Shown piece after piece: positions 1 to 12,039 of a stretch of DNA of 64,000 nucleotides. This DNA comes from Anadara kagoshimensis. Lineage: Eukaryota > Mollusca > Bivalvia > Arcoida > Arcidae. The stretch's first letter is position 1, and each line of letters starts with the position of its first letter. The translations under genes were made by a program, and so were the position numbers. The stretch is taken from assembly GCA_021292105.1 (NCBI GenBank), contig CM037861.1, positions 51,486,920 through 51,550,919 on the forward strand, given 5' to 3'. The notes under the pieces are model-generated. The model searched no databases and was not told the DNA's origin. It saw only the letters and a list, made by a program, of their open reading frames with translations.

Positions 1-80
1 AAATACTTAAAAAAGGACTATATATTCACAAATTTTGGAAATTTGGCTACTAATTATTTCAAATTTGTGGAAACCTAGTA
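1..80 (+). mobile_element. Truncated copy of a ~185-bp MITE (GTTTCCAT family)
   Basis: The window opens inside a short repeat that recurs almost complete at 48729-48908, 51654-51834 and 52525-52696. Only the right part is present, ending with the terminal motif TGGAAACCTAG at about position 78. Full copies begin with CTATGTTTCCAT, so the ends are short inverted repeats. It is a non-autonomous element with no coding capacity. Confidence 0.7.
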
Positions 81-785
81 TTTTATTTATACACTTGGCA
101 ATGTTTTCACATAATGATTTTAATTAGCTACATGATTACAAACAAATTTTAAATTCCAGGTCTAGATCGATTTTTTTTTATTTATTGTTGATAATTGATG
201 ATGCCAATTTTGATTGAATAACAAGTAACAATATACAGTCTAAAGTGATAAGAAGTGTAACAAGTGGTTTTTTTTTAATTTTACTCTCAAGCATTTATGC
301 ATATATATATATATATCGTCGACCGTCCTAAAATCGAGAGCGTCCTAAGATTCGAGGCCATTTTTGTTTTCAGTTATTATACGCGAGTATCGTCTCTGCA
401 GTGACGATTTCATGCATTAAAGACAAAATTTAGGTATTTACTGTGAAACTATCCAGAAAAATCAGTTGTCTATTTTTCAGCTCTCAAATTCTTGTTGCGT
501 TAGCAAATTTAGTTCGTTTTCTATTAGAGTCTCCAATCACGGACGGTCGAGGATATATATATTTATGATCTCCCTCCACCAAACCCCACATATAAATACA
601 TTCAGCACCATATCTTGATTATGAAGCTTTCAGGAATCAAAATCACATTTCCCAATGATTTTAAAAGCTTGTATCCCCCCCCCCCCACCTCTTATATCCT
701 CTTAGACAATTTTTTACTTGATAAAGTTATTGCTTAATTATTCTGTTAATGTGTAAATAGAACTGTAGCAAGAATGATTTATTGA

Positions 786-1122
786 GTTGAGTAATGGTGT
801 TTAACGTCCCAGTCAAGAATATTTCACTTATATCGAGACGTCGCCAGCTATAGGCGAAGGTGCAGAAATTTTGGCTGTGCGTTGCGCTGATGGCATTATA
901 CAGCAGGGTTCTTTAGCGTGCCAAGCCCATCGTGAAACGGGACCTCGTTTATTTTAAGTTTCCATCCGAAAGAACTGTGACTTTCATTTCTTAATGCCGA
1001 GTGCTTGGCGAAAGAACAGTCACTACCCACTTTCAAGTCTTTGGTCAGACCCGGCCGGGGATCGAACCCACGACCTTCCACTTACGGAGCGAGCACTCTA
1101 CCAACTGAGCTACCGCAGTGGT
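786..1122 (-). mobile_element. tRNA-derived SINE, nearly full length
   Basis: Read on the minus strand it starts with a tRNA-like head containing an A box (TAGCTCAGTTGGTAGAG) and a B box (GGTTCGATCC), followed by a conserved body and a tail at 786-830 (GAGTAATGGTGTTTAACG on the plus strand). The same unit recurs at least eight times in the window in both orientations. It is a pol III-type retroposon; the 61-codon open frame inside it is not a gene. Confidence 0.85.
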
Positions 1123-1679
1123 TAAGAATGATTTATTGATGAGACAAAAGAAACTCTTTTTTTAACATGAATCTGGCAATTGACATGGGAAAGTCATTTC
1201 TAATGGGACAAGTGAAAAGTGTGTCATAATAATAAAGATTAGTATCACTTGGTACTTTTTGTAAGTAAAGTCACCTATCTATGAAAGACACTCAATGGAA
1301 CCAGTAAGAGTGGTCATTATAGGTAGGTGTCCTGTATATAGAGGTGGTCATTAACCCTTTGCAGTTCAGGCAAATTTGGTAAATTTTACAGGTCATATGT
1401 GCTCTTTATTTTGGAACTCTTTATATTTTTTAAAGTAAAGAGACTGAGGTATCAAATTGTAGGACATGACTTTGCAAGGTGAAATGACATCACCATGCCA
1501 TGTGACCATGGATCAAAGGTCAACATTTGTTGAGTTTTAAAAACGGAAAAAAGTGCAAATTTGAACTGAAGAACTGCCTACATGAACGTATAATTTTTGT
1601 TATCAAACACTGCCATCATTGAGTGGTCACAACTTCTGGATCAGTATTAACTTATACTACTGTTTTTATTGTATTTCAG

Positions 1680-1856
1680 CTTTACCAGCAAATAAATTTG
1701 TATGTGGAAACGACCTTTGCAACAAGTATGTCGCATACTGTGATGACCCATCAGGAAATGGAGATATAGACTTTATGACCTGTAAACCATGTAGTTACAG
1801 TATTGAACAATGTGTAGTTGGGGACTATCATCCTGGCTGCACAAAATACTGCTACG
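1680..1856 (+). CDS. Locus 1 exon: eight-cysteine ectodomain
   Basis: The acceptor is TATTTCAG just before 1680 and the donor GTAATA follows 1856; both ends are phase 1. The exon starts with the end of a signal peptide (ALPANKF) and holds eight Cys with spacing C-x4-C-x6-C-x13-C-x2-C-x6-C-x8-C-x3-C. The last five Cys have the same spacing as in the matching exons at 30750 and 40600. The open frame upstream of 1680 runs into the intron and is not coding. Confidence 0.78.
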
Positions 1857-4800
1857 GTAATAAGATATAGTTGTATATGATATAGTTGTTTTTAGATCGT
1901 CCAGTGATTTTGCTACTACATATGGTAATGTTAACTTTTTCAACAACTGCCTTCTGCTTTTTAGCTCACCTGAGCCATAGGCTCAGATGAGCTATTGCTA
2001 TCTATCTTCGTCCGTCGTGCATCATCCATAGTGCGTCGTGTGTAAACTTTTCACATTTAATCAACTCCTCCAAAACTACAAAGCCAAATTAGATGATATT
2101 TAGCAGTAATTAAGTCTGGGTGAGGGGCTTTCAGATTTGCACAAATGAAAGGATTTTGTCCCCTTGGGGCCCCATAAAGGGGAAAATTGTGAAAATCTTT
2201 AAAAATCATCTCCTCTAAACTTACAAGAGATATAGCATAGATATTTCATGTGAAACATACTTAGGGCACTTAGTTTCAGATTTGCACAAATCGTAACTGT
2301 TGGGGCCAAAATGCGGAAATGGCAAGGTACTTAAGGGGGAAATTGCTAAAATTAATGTATTTGTCGATATATCTTGAAAACTATAAACTTTTTGTATAGG
2401 CATGTATATTAGAATATTAGAATATTGTAGGCATTTGCACAACGATTATTTTGATATAAGAATGAAGGTCATAGGTTCAAAGGTTAAAGGTCATAGATGC
2501 AAATGAATCTTGATTTGGTTAATTATCTCAAAAACTATAAACTTTTATATGGGCATGTATTTTAAAATATTTTAGGTATTGGCCTAACAATTATTTTTAT
2601 ATAAATTAAGGTCATAGGTTCAAAGGTCAAGGTCATAGACACGAATGAATACTAAAATGGTTAATTATCTCAAAAACTATAAACTTTTTGGCACTTAGTT
2701 TCAGATTTGCACAAATCGTAACTGTTAGGGCCAAAATGCGGAAATGGCAAGGTACTTAAGGGGGAAATTGCTAAAATGAATGTATTTGTCGATATATCTT
2801 GAAAACTATAAACTTTTTGTATAGGCATGTATATTAATATTGTAGGCATTTGCACAAAGATCGTTTTGATATAAGAATGAAGGTTATAGGTTCAAAGGTC
2901 AAGGTCATATATCAAACGAAAATGAAATGATTAATTATCTCAAAAACTACAAACTTTCTGTATAGGCATGTATACTGGAATATTGTAGGTATTGGCCTAA
3001 CAATCATTTTGATATATGAATGAAAGTCATAGGTTCAAAGGTTACGGTCATAGATGCGAACAAGCACTTAAATGGTTGATTATCTCAAAAACTATAAAGA
3101 TTTTGTATAGCCATGTATATTAGAATATTGTAGGCATTTGCATAGCGATTATTTTGATATATGAATGAAGGTCAAAGGTTCAACGGTCAATGTCATAGAT
3201 GTAAACGAATACTAAAATGATTAATTATCTCGAAAATTATAAACGTTTTGTAAAGACATGTATATTAGAATATTGTAGGTATTGGTCTAACCATCATTTT
3301 GATATATGAATGAAGGTCATAGGTTCAAAGGTCAAGGTCATAGACACGAATGAATACTTAAATGGTTAATTATCTCAAAAACTATAAACTTTTTGTATAG
3401 GCATGTATATTAGAATATTGTAGGTATTGGCATAATGAACATTTTAATATATAGATGTTTTAGCTGTTTATAAATAATATATTGTAGCTAGACTTTAGAT
3501 ATGTTATATATAGCATTCTTATATAATAATTATTATAATTAATTTGCAAAAATACTTGCATATTATTGGCCCTTACTGGTGAAAATTTTTATATTCTCTT
3601 TTAATAAAGTCGTTGACCATTGAACCTCTGCATGAGATATGTACTCAGCCTCAGGTGAGCATTAAGGCCCATGGGCCTCTTGTTTAGATTGAGAATATCT
3701 ACATTTTTTTTAAAACCTGCCTGTTGAATAAAGTAAGATAGTAAATTGATCTTACATCCATCTGACCTTCTTCTCTTCTTTTTCTTCTTCAGATTTCGCC
3801 CTTTGAAGTAAGGTTTTCATTAGGAAATTCTTTTCTGGAATAAATCTCCTAAACTTTGTTTTGGAAGTTTCTAAAACTTGGTATACAGTATAAACAGTGA
3901 TAGGAGATGCATTTATCATTAATCTGAATGGTCAACAGTCCCCTGCCACAAAATGACAGCAGGGCATGGTTATTGTGGGCATCTGTCCGTTTGTTCATCC
4001 AGTGTTTTGTGTATTTGCAACTCCTCTGAAGCCTCCCATTGTACAGCTGTTTTTATGCTTGTTTATTTGTGTGGGAGTTATGGGACTTGGATCATAATAT
4101 TGACAGATCTTGTGTACGCACCTCCTGAAACTGCTGGATATTTGCTAGGCCCCAAAAGGGGGATCCTGTAATATAGTCAAAATCTCCTACAATGAACAAA
4201 CAATATATACAGATAGCATTATCTAAGTGTTGATTTTAAGGTCAAGTAGAGTTAATTTGCATTGCAGACAGGCCATTTTAAAGTTATAACTTTTGCCTAT
4301 AAACTACTGAAAGAGTTATTGATCATGTTATCAGGTGAGTGATAAGGCCCTTAGACCTGTTATTTTTCAGTATTATACAAAAATATTAATATAGCTTCCT
4401 ATGATTTATGTATTATCAATAATATCAGTAGTAGATGTACATTTATTTATTTGTTATGTTTCAGACCAATATGACCAGGCAAAGATCAGCAGTACATGCT
4501 CATATGGTAAGTACCAGGTAGATACTAATTCATCATTTTATTTTGGATTTCAAAATTCCGTTCACAGGGCCTTGATGGCCAAATGGTCTAAAGAGTTTGC
4601 TTACAGATCACAGTGCCTTAAACTGCCTAGGTTAGAACCCCACTTAGGCTGACCTTAGTGTAAGATGGTTTGGCATTTCCCTTGCTGAAGGTAAGTGGTC
4701 TTCTCCAAGTACTCTGGTTTCCTCCACCATCCCAGAAGTGACCACCTCAATATAAATGTAAGTGAACAAGTCTTAACCCGGAAGCAAAACACCATTACTC

Positions 4801-6539
4801 AACTCTCAATTAATTGACATCATTCCATGCAGAGTTATAATACATCATTTTAAATTGGCACAATTTTGGATATGGGACGGTATTAAACAGAACAATATTT
4901 CTACCATATGCTGTCATATACATACATGTAGTTACCACTGAAAGGAAATGGAAGAATACCATGGAATCTTATTTGGCAGAATACTCACTCTGTATGATGT
5001 ATGGAAATGAAAGTCACACATACATTAAAAACTGCAGATTGTGTCATTGTAGGCATATCAGGAAAAAGACCAATTCTTGTTTGTTTTTAAAGAGTCAAAA
5101 GTACTTGGTTCTATTTTAATTTGCTTATGAATTTTATTTCTTTATATTTCAGAATGGTTTATCTACTCCATGGTTGCAATAGCTGCACTGTTTGCAGTGT
5201 ATGTAATAACTACATGCATATTGTGCAAATTAAATCTTAGAGGTAAAAACATTTTATCATGTTTACCTTGCCTTAAAAAGCCATTCCCAAAGTTAGCCTG
5301 CCATAAAAAAGGTCAAAGAAGTGAAATGAAGAAAATGCTGGATGATGAAAAATGTGTTCCTGAAGGTGAAAAAGAGACAGGTGAACAACCAACTGAAGCT
5401 AAAACAATTTCTGACGAAACGTTGGAAGAAACTGCTGATAATGTGGACCAAACTGAAACTGCTGATAGTGTGGACCAAACTGCTGAAAATGACAGGGGTA
5501 AATACTTGTAGAATGACTAAATATTACACCTCACTACCTTAGATTGATAACATAAATACATAGTTGGATGAAATTAGATATTCAGTATTAAATATAGGGA
5601 ATTGTGGCACCAGTACTTAAAAACAGGTCGACCCACTTGGTTTATGCCATAATCAAAAGAAAGAAACTTGCTGCTGAAAGGTTCTTGGCAACCAAGAGCA
5701 TGAAACAGTAAAAGTTTACAAAACAAACGGGCATGAATTGGGACAACTGATCGGGAGCCGACTTTATTACAAAACAATATCCTGTGGTGTTGTTATTCAA
5801 TGTAGCACAGTACTATTGGAGCACCCCTTGGTATTCCACTTAATTTACAATCAGTAAATACAACTACACCTTAAAAGCTGCATATATACATATGGTAATC
5901 AGACTTTATTGTGCCATTTGCTAGTGGCCAAAAAATAAGTTGTACAGTCAAACTTGTCTTTAAAGGGCACCCAAGGGAACCAGAAAAAGTGGTCTTTATG
6001 GGCAGATGGCCTTTATGTACAGGCTAAAATGACATAAATACAGAGCAATTGGGATAAAATTCTACTGACCTTTATAAGCAGGTGACCCTCATATAGAGGC
6101 GGCCTTTAAGGCAGGTTGGACTTTATTTCAGATATTAAAAAAAAACCATATCGACATCTGATAAAAGTCATAATCCTTTCTTTGTTCATAACCATGTAGC
6201 GTTACACTTGATTACTATTAGTGATATGTAGTGTTTAAAATTTATTTCAAATGAACATGAGTTTTACGTTAATTTTTTTATTATTATTATTGATTTTTCT
6301 TAGTTGGAAGTCCAGCCAGAAACCTTCATGGAGTTAATGGAAGAGTTGAGAATGGTGCAGGTGTCCAAGAAGAAGTTGCTGCTGCAGAGCCACAGTTACA
6401 GTCCCAGCCACAGTCTCGGGCCTCTGAAGTAAGAAGACCACTGGAAGAATCAATTGTTAGGCTCAATTATACATGTTATAATAGATTGAATGATATTCCA
6501 AATGCAGGAACTGATACCCCAGAGCCAGCTTTCAGATGA
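1680..6539 (+). CDS. Locus 1: BCMA/Fn14-like single-CRD transmembrane receptor (first exon not found)
   Basis: Exons found: 1680-1856, 4465-4506, 5153-5497 and 6304-6539, each with AG acceptor and GT donor and all joined in phase 1. The predicted product has an eight-cysteine ectodomain of about 59 residues, a 14-residue stalk, one membrane helix and a long charged and Gln-rich tail of about 170 residues ending in TGA at 6537-6539. The tail contains TLEE (5419-5430) and PLEE (6438-6449), both fitting the TRAF1/2/3/5-binding pattern [PSAT]-x-[QE]-E. The first coding exon supplying the signal peptide core is not identified; it may lie before the window. Loci 2 and 3 are paralogues. TNF-receptor function is inferred from cysteine spacing and architecture, not shown. 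Confidence 0.72.
1962..3685 (+). repeat. Interspersed element with internal ~145-bp tandem array
   Basis: It lies in the intron after the locus 1 ectodomain exon. The left end is TTAGCTCACCTGAGCC and the right end is CATGGGCCTCTTGTTT. Between about 2340 and 3450 a ~145-bp unit marked by AAAACTATAAAC and AAGGTCATAGGTTCAAAGG recurs about eight times with divergence. Related minus-strand sequence lies at 45100-47160, and a short related right end lies near 4330-4370. The family is unclassified; the open frames inside are repeat shadows. Confidence 0.7.
4465..4506 (+). CDS. Locus 1 exon: short extracellular stalk
   Basis: A 42-nt exon between acceptor TGTTTCAG and the consensus donor GTAAGT. In the phase set by its neighbours it adds 14 residues with one Cys. 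It is phase 1 at both ends, so skipping it would keep the frame. The matching stalk exons in loci 2 and 3 are longer (159 and about 143 nt). Confidence 0.65.
4568..4810 (+). mobile_element. SINE with Leu/Ser-type tRNA head
   Basis: The head (TGATGGCCAAATGGTCTAAAG, then GGTTAGAACCCC) looks like a class II tRNA rather than the head seen at 786-1122. The 3' part (CACCATTACTCAACTC, about 4785-4805) is nevertheless the same tail. It lies in an intron of locus 1. Confidence 0.65.
5153..5497 (+). CDS. Locus 1 exon: transmembrane helix and proximal tail
   Basis: The acceptor is ATATTTCAG before 5153 and the donor GTAAAT follows 5497; both ends are phase 1. The exon encodes EWFIY, a helix of about 22 hydrophobic residues (MVAIAALFAVYVITTCIL), a Cys/Lys-rich juxtamembrane segment, and an acidic tail with a near-duplicate ETADNVDQT / ETADSVDQT. 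TLEE at 5419-5430 fits the TRAF2-type motif. The open frames on the other strand here are shadows. Confidence 0.75.
5942..6124 (+). mobile_element. ~180-bp MITE with TACAGTC ends
   Basis: It starts TACAGTCAAACTTGTC and ends near GCAGGTTGGACTTTA. The element at 15648-15830 is the same family, about 180 bp, with better-preserved ends (TACAGTCC ... GACTGTA). A degenerate relative is recognisable near 1240-1365. TA-type mariner-like origin is inferred from the terminal TA. Confidence 0.65.
6304..6539 (+). CDS. Locus 1 last coding exon: cytoplasmic tail end
   Basis: It begins after TTTTCTTAG and runs in phase 1 to the TGA at 6537-6539, adding about 78 residues. It is rich in Gln/Glu/Ala (QLQSQPQ), holds PLEE at 6438-6449 (matches [PSAT]-x-[QE]-E) and a nearby GVQEE that lacks the first-position residue. 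The frame stays open for the whole exon. The strict phase continuity over four exons is the main support for the model. Confidence 0.7.
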
Positions 6540-6689
6540 CGTCAGATAGCTATAGAAAAGTAATGCTCTTGTGTTGACTAAGATAAGAATTGTTACTAAT
6601 TATTATAATTAAAATACAAATACAGGTCTTATCACAATACTATGGATACCAAAAAATTTACACTGTATGGTAATTGGTCTTTGTCCTTG

Positions 6690-6990
6690 GGGTGACCTCT
6701 ACTACCTGGTGGTTAGGCTGTGTGAGACTTCCATACCTGGTGGTTAGGCAGTGACCTCACAGTTCAATGAGTAGACTGTGTCCACGAGAGTGATCTTTAT
6801 TGCATGGTGGTTAGGCTGTGTTCTTGGGGTGACCTTCACTGCCTGGTTTTTAGACGGTGACCTTCACTGTTCAATAGGTAGACTGTGTCTTTGAGAGTGA
6901 TCTTCAATGCCCTGTGGTAAGGTTGTGTCTTTGGGGTGATCATCTCTGTTAGGCTGTGTCCTTGCGTGATCATCTCTCATAGTGTCTTCG
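6690..6990. repeat. Minisatellite after locus 1 stop codon
   Basis: Imperfect units marked by GGTGGTTAGGCTGTGT and GGGGTGACCTTCACT recur about every 75 bp. It begins about 150 bp after the locus 1 stop and may lie in its 3' UTR, whose end cannot be fixed. Confidence 0.65.
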
Positions 6991-7059
6991 GTTCACTCCA
7001 AACAACAGTATAACCAATGAAAACACTAGTTCACTCCTGCCAAAGATGGCAAAGACTGC

Positions 7060-7510
7060 AAATGTCATTGTTAGGTGGTAAGGCTATATCTTTGAAGTAA
7101 TTTTCTGCCTGATGGAAAGATTTTGTTCTTGGTTCACCCCAGAGGCTAAACAAGAGTCTAAAAGATGGAAACACCCTGGTTCACTCCTGCCAAAAGGGGC
7201 AAATACTCTTGCAACTTTCACTGTTAGGTGGTAAGGCTGTATTTTTGAAGTAACTGTCGGCCTGATGGAAAGATTTTGTTCTTGGTTCACCCCAGAGGCT
7301 AAACATGGGTCTAAAAATGGAAACACACTGGTTCACTCCTGACAAAGAGGACACAGCCTGTTGCAACTTTCACTGTTTGGTGGCAAGACTGTATCTTTAA
7401 AGTAACTGTCTGCATGATGGAAAATTTTTGTTGTTGGTTCACAAACAAGGATCAAAAACATGTAAACACCCTGTTTCACCGCTGACAAAAAGGGCAAACA
7501 CTTATGACTT
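7060..7510. repeat. ~150-bp tandem repeat, about three copies
   Basis: Units contain CTGATGGAAAGATTTTG, then TTGGTTCACCCCAGAGG, then GGTTCACTCCTG, in the same order three times with decay toward the right end. The minus-strand open frames here are translations of the repeat. Confidence 0.75.
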
Positions 7511-9278
7511 TCATAGTATCCTTGTAGTAATCGTCTGCCTGGGGGTGCAGTATTTGAAATTGTGATTACACAATAACTATGCCATGCATATGAACACCAA
7601 CCATAAGGTTATGCATTTCACCAGCCTACCACTTGGTCAGTAACCTAAAACCTGTGTATGGAACATTTTGAAAAAAGTCCCTGTATGTTAACATCTAGTA
7701 TCCACTTGAATTAATAGTTAAAGATAACAATAATGGGGGGGGGGGGGGGGTCATTTTGCACACTGGTGAACCTTAAATAATTTTATCAGGATAAAATACC
7801 AAGCTTGATTCTGATTTTATTTGATAGTCTAAATTGACATGCTTACCAACAATTGTCCTTATGAGGCCTACTGTAACCCAACCCCCCCCCCTTTACATGT
7901 ACAAATGTAGTCTCTGTGGTTTGATTCACTGTCATCAAATGTTTGACACATCAAGATAATTTACATATCGCAGGCCATGCCTTTTATGTTCCAACATTGG
8001 TCACAATCACGGTACCAAAACTATAGCACAGCAACTACATTTGTATTGACATCAGTGACATCATTAAATGGCACAATTCAGGCCAAGTTTTCATTCTTTT
8101 TGTGTGTAATTCAAGTAAGCGTGACCTTTGTTGTAATGTATTGGCATGGGCAGCGATCCGTCAATTTTTTTTTATTTACTCTAGTAATGTGATAAACCTA
8201 GAACTTGATTTATCATTTGTATCATTGTATATTTATAGTTAAGATATTTTTTTGAAATGGATTAACACCTTCTGTAATAAACACGATTGTCCTAGTTTAG
8301 CACACATACAAGAGGCTGTTACCATTACACACTTGAAGCTGTTTCTTAAATCTTGGCAGTGTTTTTTAATCTCAGAAACAATCTTTTTAATCATTTTTTA
8401 AATGAAAAGTACAGTGAAACCTTGAATTATGGACACCCTTTGTTCTACAAATGTTAGCATTAGAAAGTGGTAAAATGATAAATAGAGCGAGACTGATAAA
8501 AAAATAGATCTTCATATTTGAAAATACTGTGATGATAACTTATCAAAGGACATTATAAGACAAATTTTCTATATCACATATACTTGAAGAGTGTTGAAGA
8601 AATAGTTTTTACTGCATTATTCACTCTTTGGCAAACATGTTAAAACATAGTGTTTTTTTTTTGTTATCACGGCATTTGAATTTCTTTATTTTGTGAATTA
8701 AGTCTTTCTACAATTTTTACTGCCTGATTTAAGTAAGAGCATTTACAAATAAGTTTTGTATAACAGTTGATCTAAAGTGTAACAATTCCAGTTCTTGTTA
8801 TCTATGTGTGAAAATACATTGAATTTTTTTCCATCTTTATTTTATCATTTACACATTTTTAACATAAATTTCCGTTTTATTTACAATGTTGTGCACTGTA
8901 ATTTATTCTGTTAAAGCTACTTAAGCATATAAAATATAGATAAAAATAAATTGTGAATTAAAGGAAGAAGTAACATACATTAATAGTTATATGGTAGATT
9001 AAATGTCATATAATTTAAAAAAAAAAGAAAGAAAGAAAGAAAAGAAAATGTTAATAAAAAAAAACAAGCTCTTTCGTGATATTTATATATATTGCTATAT
9101 ATATTTTTTTTATTTGTTATACAGAGGAGTCTTATAATAGTAATAATTGTGATAATGGTAAAAGCCAGTAAAGCTTATTTGCTTATTGATTGATTTCAGA
9201 ATGTGTTATCTTTTGAAGTTTTATCTTTGAAGTAGCTTGTAGCAAATAATTTTGGTTTTATAAAGGTATATGTATTGT
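7511..9278. other. AT-rich stretch without supported gene
   Basis: It contains homopolymer G and C runs (7735-7750, 7881-7890) and AT-rich unique-looking DNA. An AATAAA at about 8276 could be a distant poly(A) signal for locus 1, but nothing fixes it. No exon-like segment with both splice signals was found. Confidence 0.5.
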
Positions 9279-11513
9279 TAGTCCGACTAATCAGCCCACT
9301 AAACCCCCATTTTAATTTTTTGACTTTTTGGAGGTTTGTGGTCTGACAGCTTCCATTATTGAATTCTTGAAATTTCTGGCGAAAACGGCAGAAACGAAAA
9401 CATGCGTCGATAATTTCCATTATTTCCTTACCTCGCTCTTGTTGACAACATGGAACACTTCCTAAAACATTATTCTACCGATCCATGCTTAAGTTTTAAT
9501 TAAAATCCATCGATATCGGTAGAAATACAAGGTTTTCTGATGTCTCTTCAGCTCTCTGTCACTTTCACATCGTGAAGACATTACTAATTTGCATTGACCA
9601 ATCAGATCGCGCGTTGCATTTGGATGGTGAAACTCGCAGCTCTATCTTTAGAAAGCACATGGTGATGTTTATTTACATTGGTAATTCGCGTTATTAAGGA
9701 TGTTTTACATGGTGTTTAATACATGTACTTACAAAAGATAACATTGAAATGTATTCAAAATATTTAGAATTTATATGTAGACTTTCAAACAGAGTAGTCG
9801 CGATCTTCTCTATATATTTTTATATTCTTGACCCCTCTCATTTTTTCTGAACTAGTATCCTACAAATATTATTCCAGTAATTTTGGAGAGAAAAAATTAA
9901 GCACCTCACTGTATATATGTATGTTCACAGTTAAAATTGAACCCTATGACAAAATTTACAGTGTGGTCGGGATGAATATAAGAGAATTTATTTTAATGAC
10001 CTTGCGGACAAGTACTCTTGTGTAGAACTTAATATATTACAATTGGTTTAAAAACTTATAATTCTACGATCTACAAAATATTGGACAAAACTTGACAGCA
10101 TTTCAGGAGAACGCGCAAGTCCCAGATATGATAGAATATTACCCAATTTGAAAGAAAAAATAATTTAGATCATAGGCGTAGGAGGGTTTTTAATATTGGG
10201 GAGGGGGGAAACCGAAGCTATGTCTATGTCGTGCCGCAGGAGAGAGTATAGGTGCTAAACCCCTCGCATAGGTGGGGGTCCAGGGGACCTTCCCCGGAAA
10301 ATTTTCAAAACTAACCCCTGTCTAGACGCATCTTCAGTGTATTTTGCAGCGTTTTGATAGGTTAAAAAACTGTGATATCAAGGCAAGATTAAAAACAATA
10401 ACCGTATGACACAAGTTCCATAATCAACCCTCTCATTGGAGATGGATATCTAGATATGGGGCTACCCCAGAAAATTTTGCAGCGTTCTGAGTGAGAGACT
10501 GAAAAGCAGTGAAATATTAAGACAAAATTGTACAAATAACTGCATGACATAATTAAGTCCAATGATTAATTTTCAAACGCACGGTACTCAACTCGCGACT
10601 TCTGGCTACATGGAGATTAAGAAGGTTTGGTGCCATATAAATAAACTAATTAACCACACCAATCTCCATTTACCTTTGATGTACATCATTAAGTTGGCCA
10701 TGGGCCTAGCATTGATATAATTCTCAACCCCCCCCCTTTCCTGGATCCGCCCCTGCCATTGGAGGTGCTGCGAGTCATTTCTAAGGGTGAATTTCAAGAC
10801 GCCCTTTTACAAGTATTATGAGGAAATTGATAATTAATTGGTTATCAGATGGACATTTCCTGTTAAAGCTCTTGGGTTTTTTTTAGCACTTGCACTATAA
10901 ACATAAACTATGATACAAAATTTCACACAATATATTGCGGGGGCCTGACACCCCCCCCCCCTGCTCCTACGCCTATGTAGATATAAACGAGAAAAAAAAC
11001 ATGAGAAATCTTAACTGCAATTAGTACACATGTCTTCACATGGTATTGATAAAAATAAAATAACTAAAATAATATGTTATACGCGTGAAAACATCATTAA
11101 TAATGCGAATCGTTAATGTAAATAAACATCGCCATGTGCTTTCTAAAGATAGAACTGCGAGTTTCACCATCCAAACGCAATGCGCGATCTGATTGGTCAA
11201 TGCAAATTAGTAATGTCTTCACGATGTGAAAATGACAGAGAGCTGAAGAGACATCAGAAAACCTTGTATTTCTACCGATATCGATGGATTTTAATTAAAA
11301 TTAAGCATGGATCGGTAGAATAATGTTTTAGGAAGTGTTCCATGTTGTCAACAAGAGCGAGGTAAGGAAATAATGGAAATTATCGACGCGTGTTTTTGTT
11401 TCTGCTGTTTTCGCCAGAAATTTCAAGAATTCAATAATGGAAGCTGTCAGACCACAAACCTCCAAAAAGTCAAAAATTAAAATGGGGGTTTAGTGGGCTG
11501 ATTAGTCGGACTA
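9279..11513. mobile_element. Non-autonomous Mutator-like element with ~410-bp inverted ends and 9-bp TSD
   Basis: The left arm from 9279 (TAGTCCGACTAATCAG) and the right arm ending at 11513 are near-identical reverse complements for about 400 bp, to roughly 9690 and 11100. The 9-mer ATGTATTGT lies just outside both ends (9270-9278 and 11514-11522). Long terminal inverted repeats with a 9-bp duplication are typical of the Mutator superfamily. No transposase frame is present. A second element is nested at 10171-10977. Confidence 0.85.
10171..10977. mobile_element. Nested ~807-bp MITE with CATAGGCGTAGGAG ends
   Basis: The ends are CATAGGCGTAGGAG and its reverse complement. Flanks carry TAGAT at 10166-10170 and 10978-10982, a likely 5-bp target duplication. 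Near 10740 it contains GGATCCGCCCCTG, the terminus of another widespread MITE type, so it may itself hold a nested fragment. No coding frame is supported. Confidence 0.7.
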
Positions 11514-11522
11514 ATGTATTGT

Positions 11523-12039
11523 AAGAAACTAAATATTAGAAAAGCTTGGTAGGCTGTGATAATTTTTTTTACATATTATAATATTTGCAAAATTCATGTT
11601 CTAATACAGATATTTATTGTATAGACTCTAGGGTTGTTATAAATATCTCCTCAAGTATTCTTTGTAGATTAACAAGAGTTGTCTCCCTTATGCAACTTGT
11701 AAAGTCACAGATTCTAAAAAATGTTGTGTGCTTTTTACCCCTATAATCTACATTTCACATTCTCATTAACTTGTTTTTTCTCAACTTTTGATCTGAAAAA
11801 AAATGTATATGTATTGAACTTTTATTTATTTATTTTTTTTAAATGAGAAATAAGAAATGGATTCTCTTGCTGTGATTGTAATGAAATAGTAAAACCAGCC
11901 AAAACTGGAGAATAATTAATTCCACATCATTATGACATAATGTGTTCATGAAGTATGTTCTGAACTACAGTCATCAGGCCCAGTTTCATAATCATTCCTA
12001 AAAATTTTTTTAGATATTTTTTTCAACCCCTTGAAAATT
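11523..12039. other. AT-rich spacer
   Basis: No gene or well-defined repeat. A GTTGTCTCCCTTATGC motif near 11680 resembles a short sequence common in mollusc non-coding DNA. The end (about 11966-12000) joins the family represented at 12300-12790. Confidence 0.4.
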
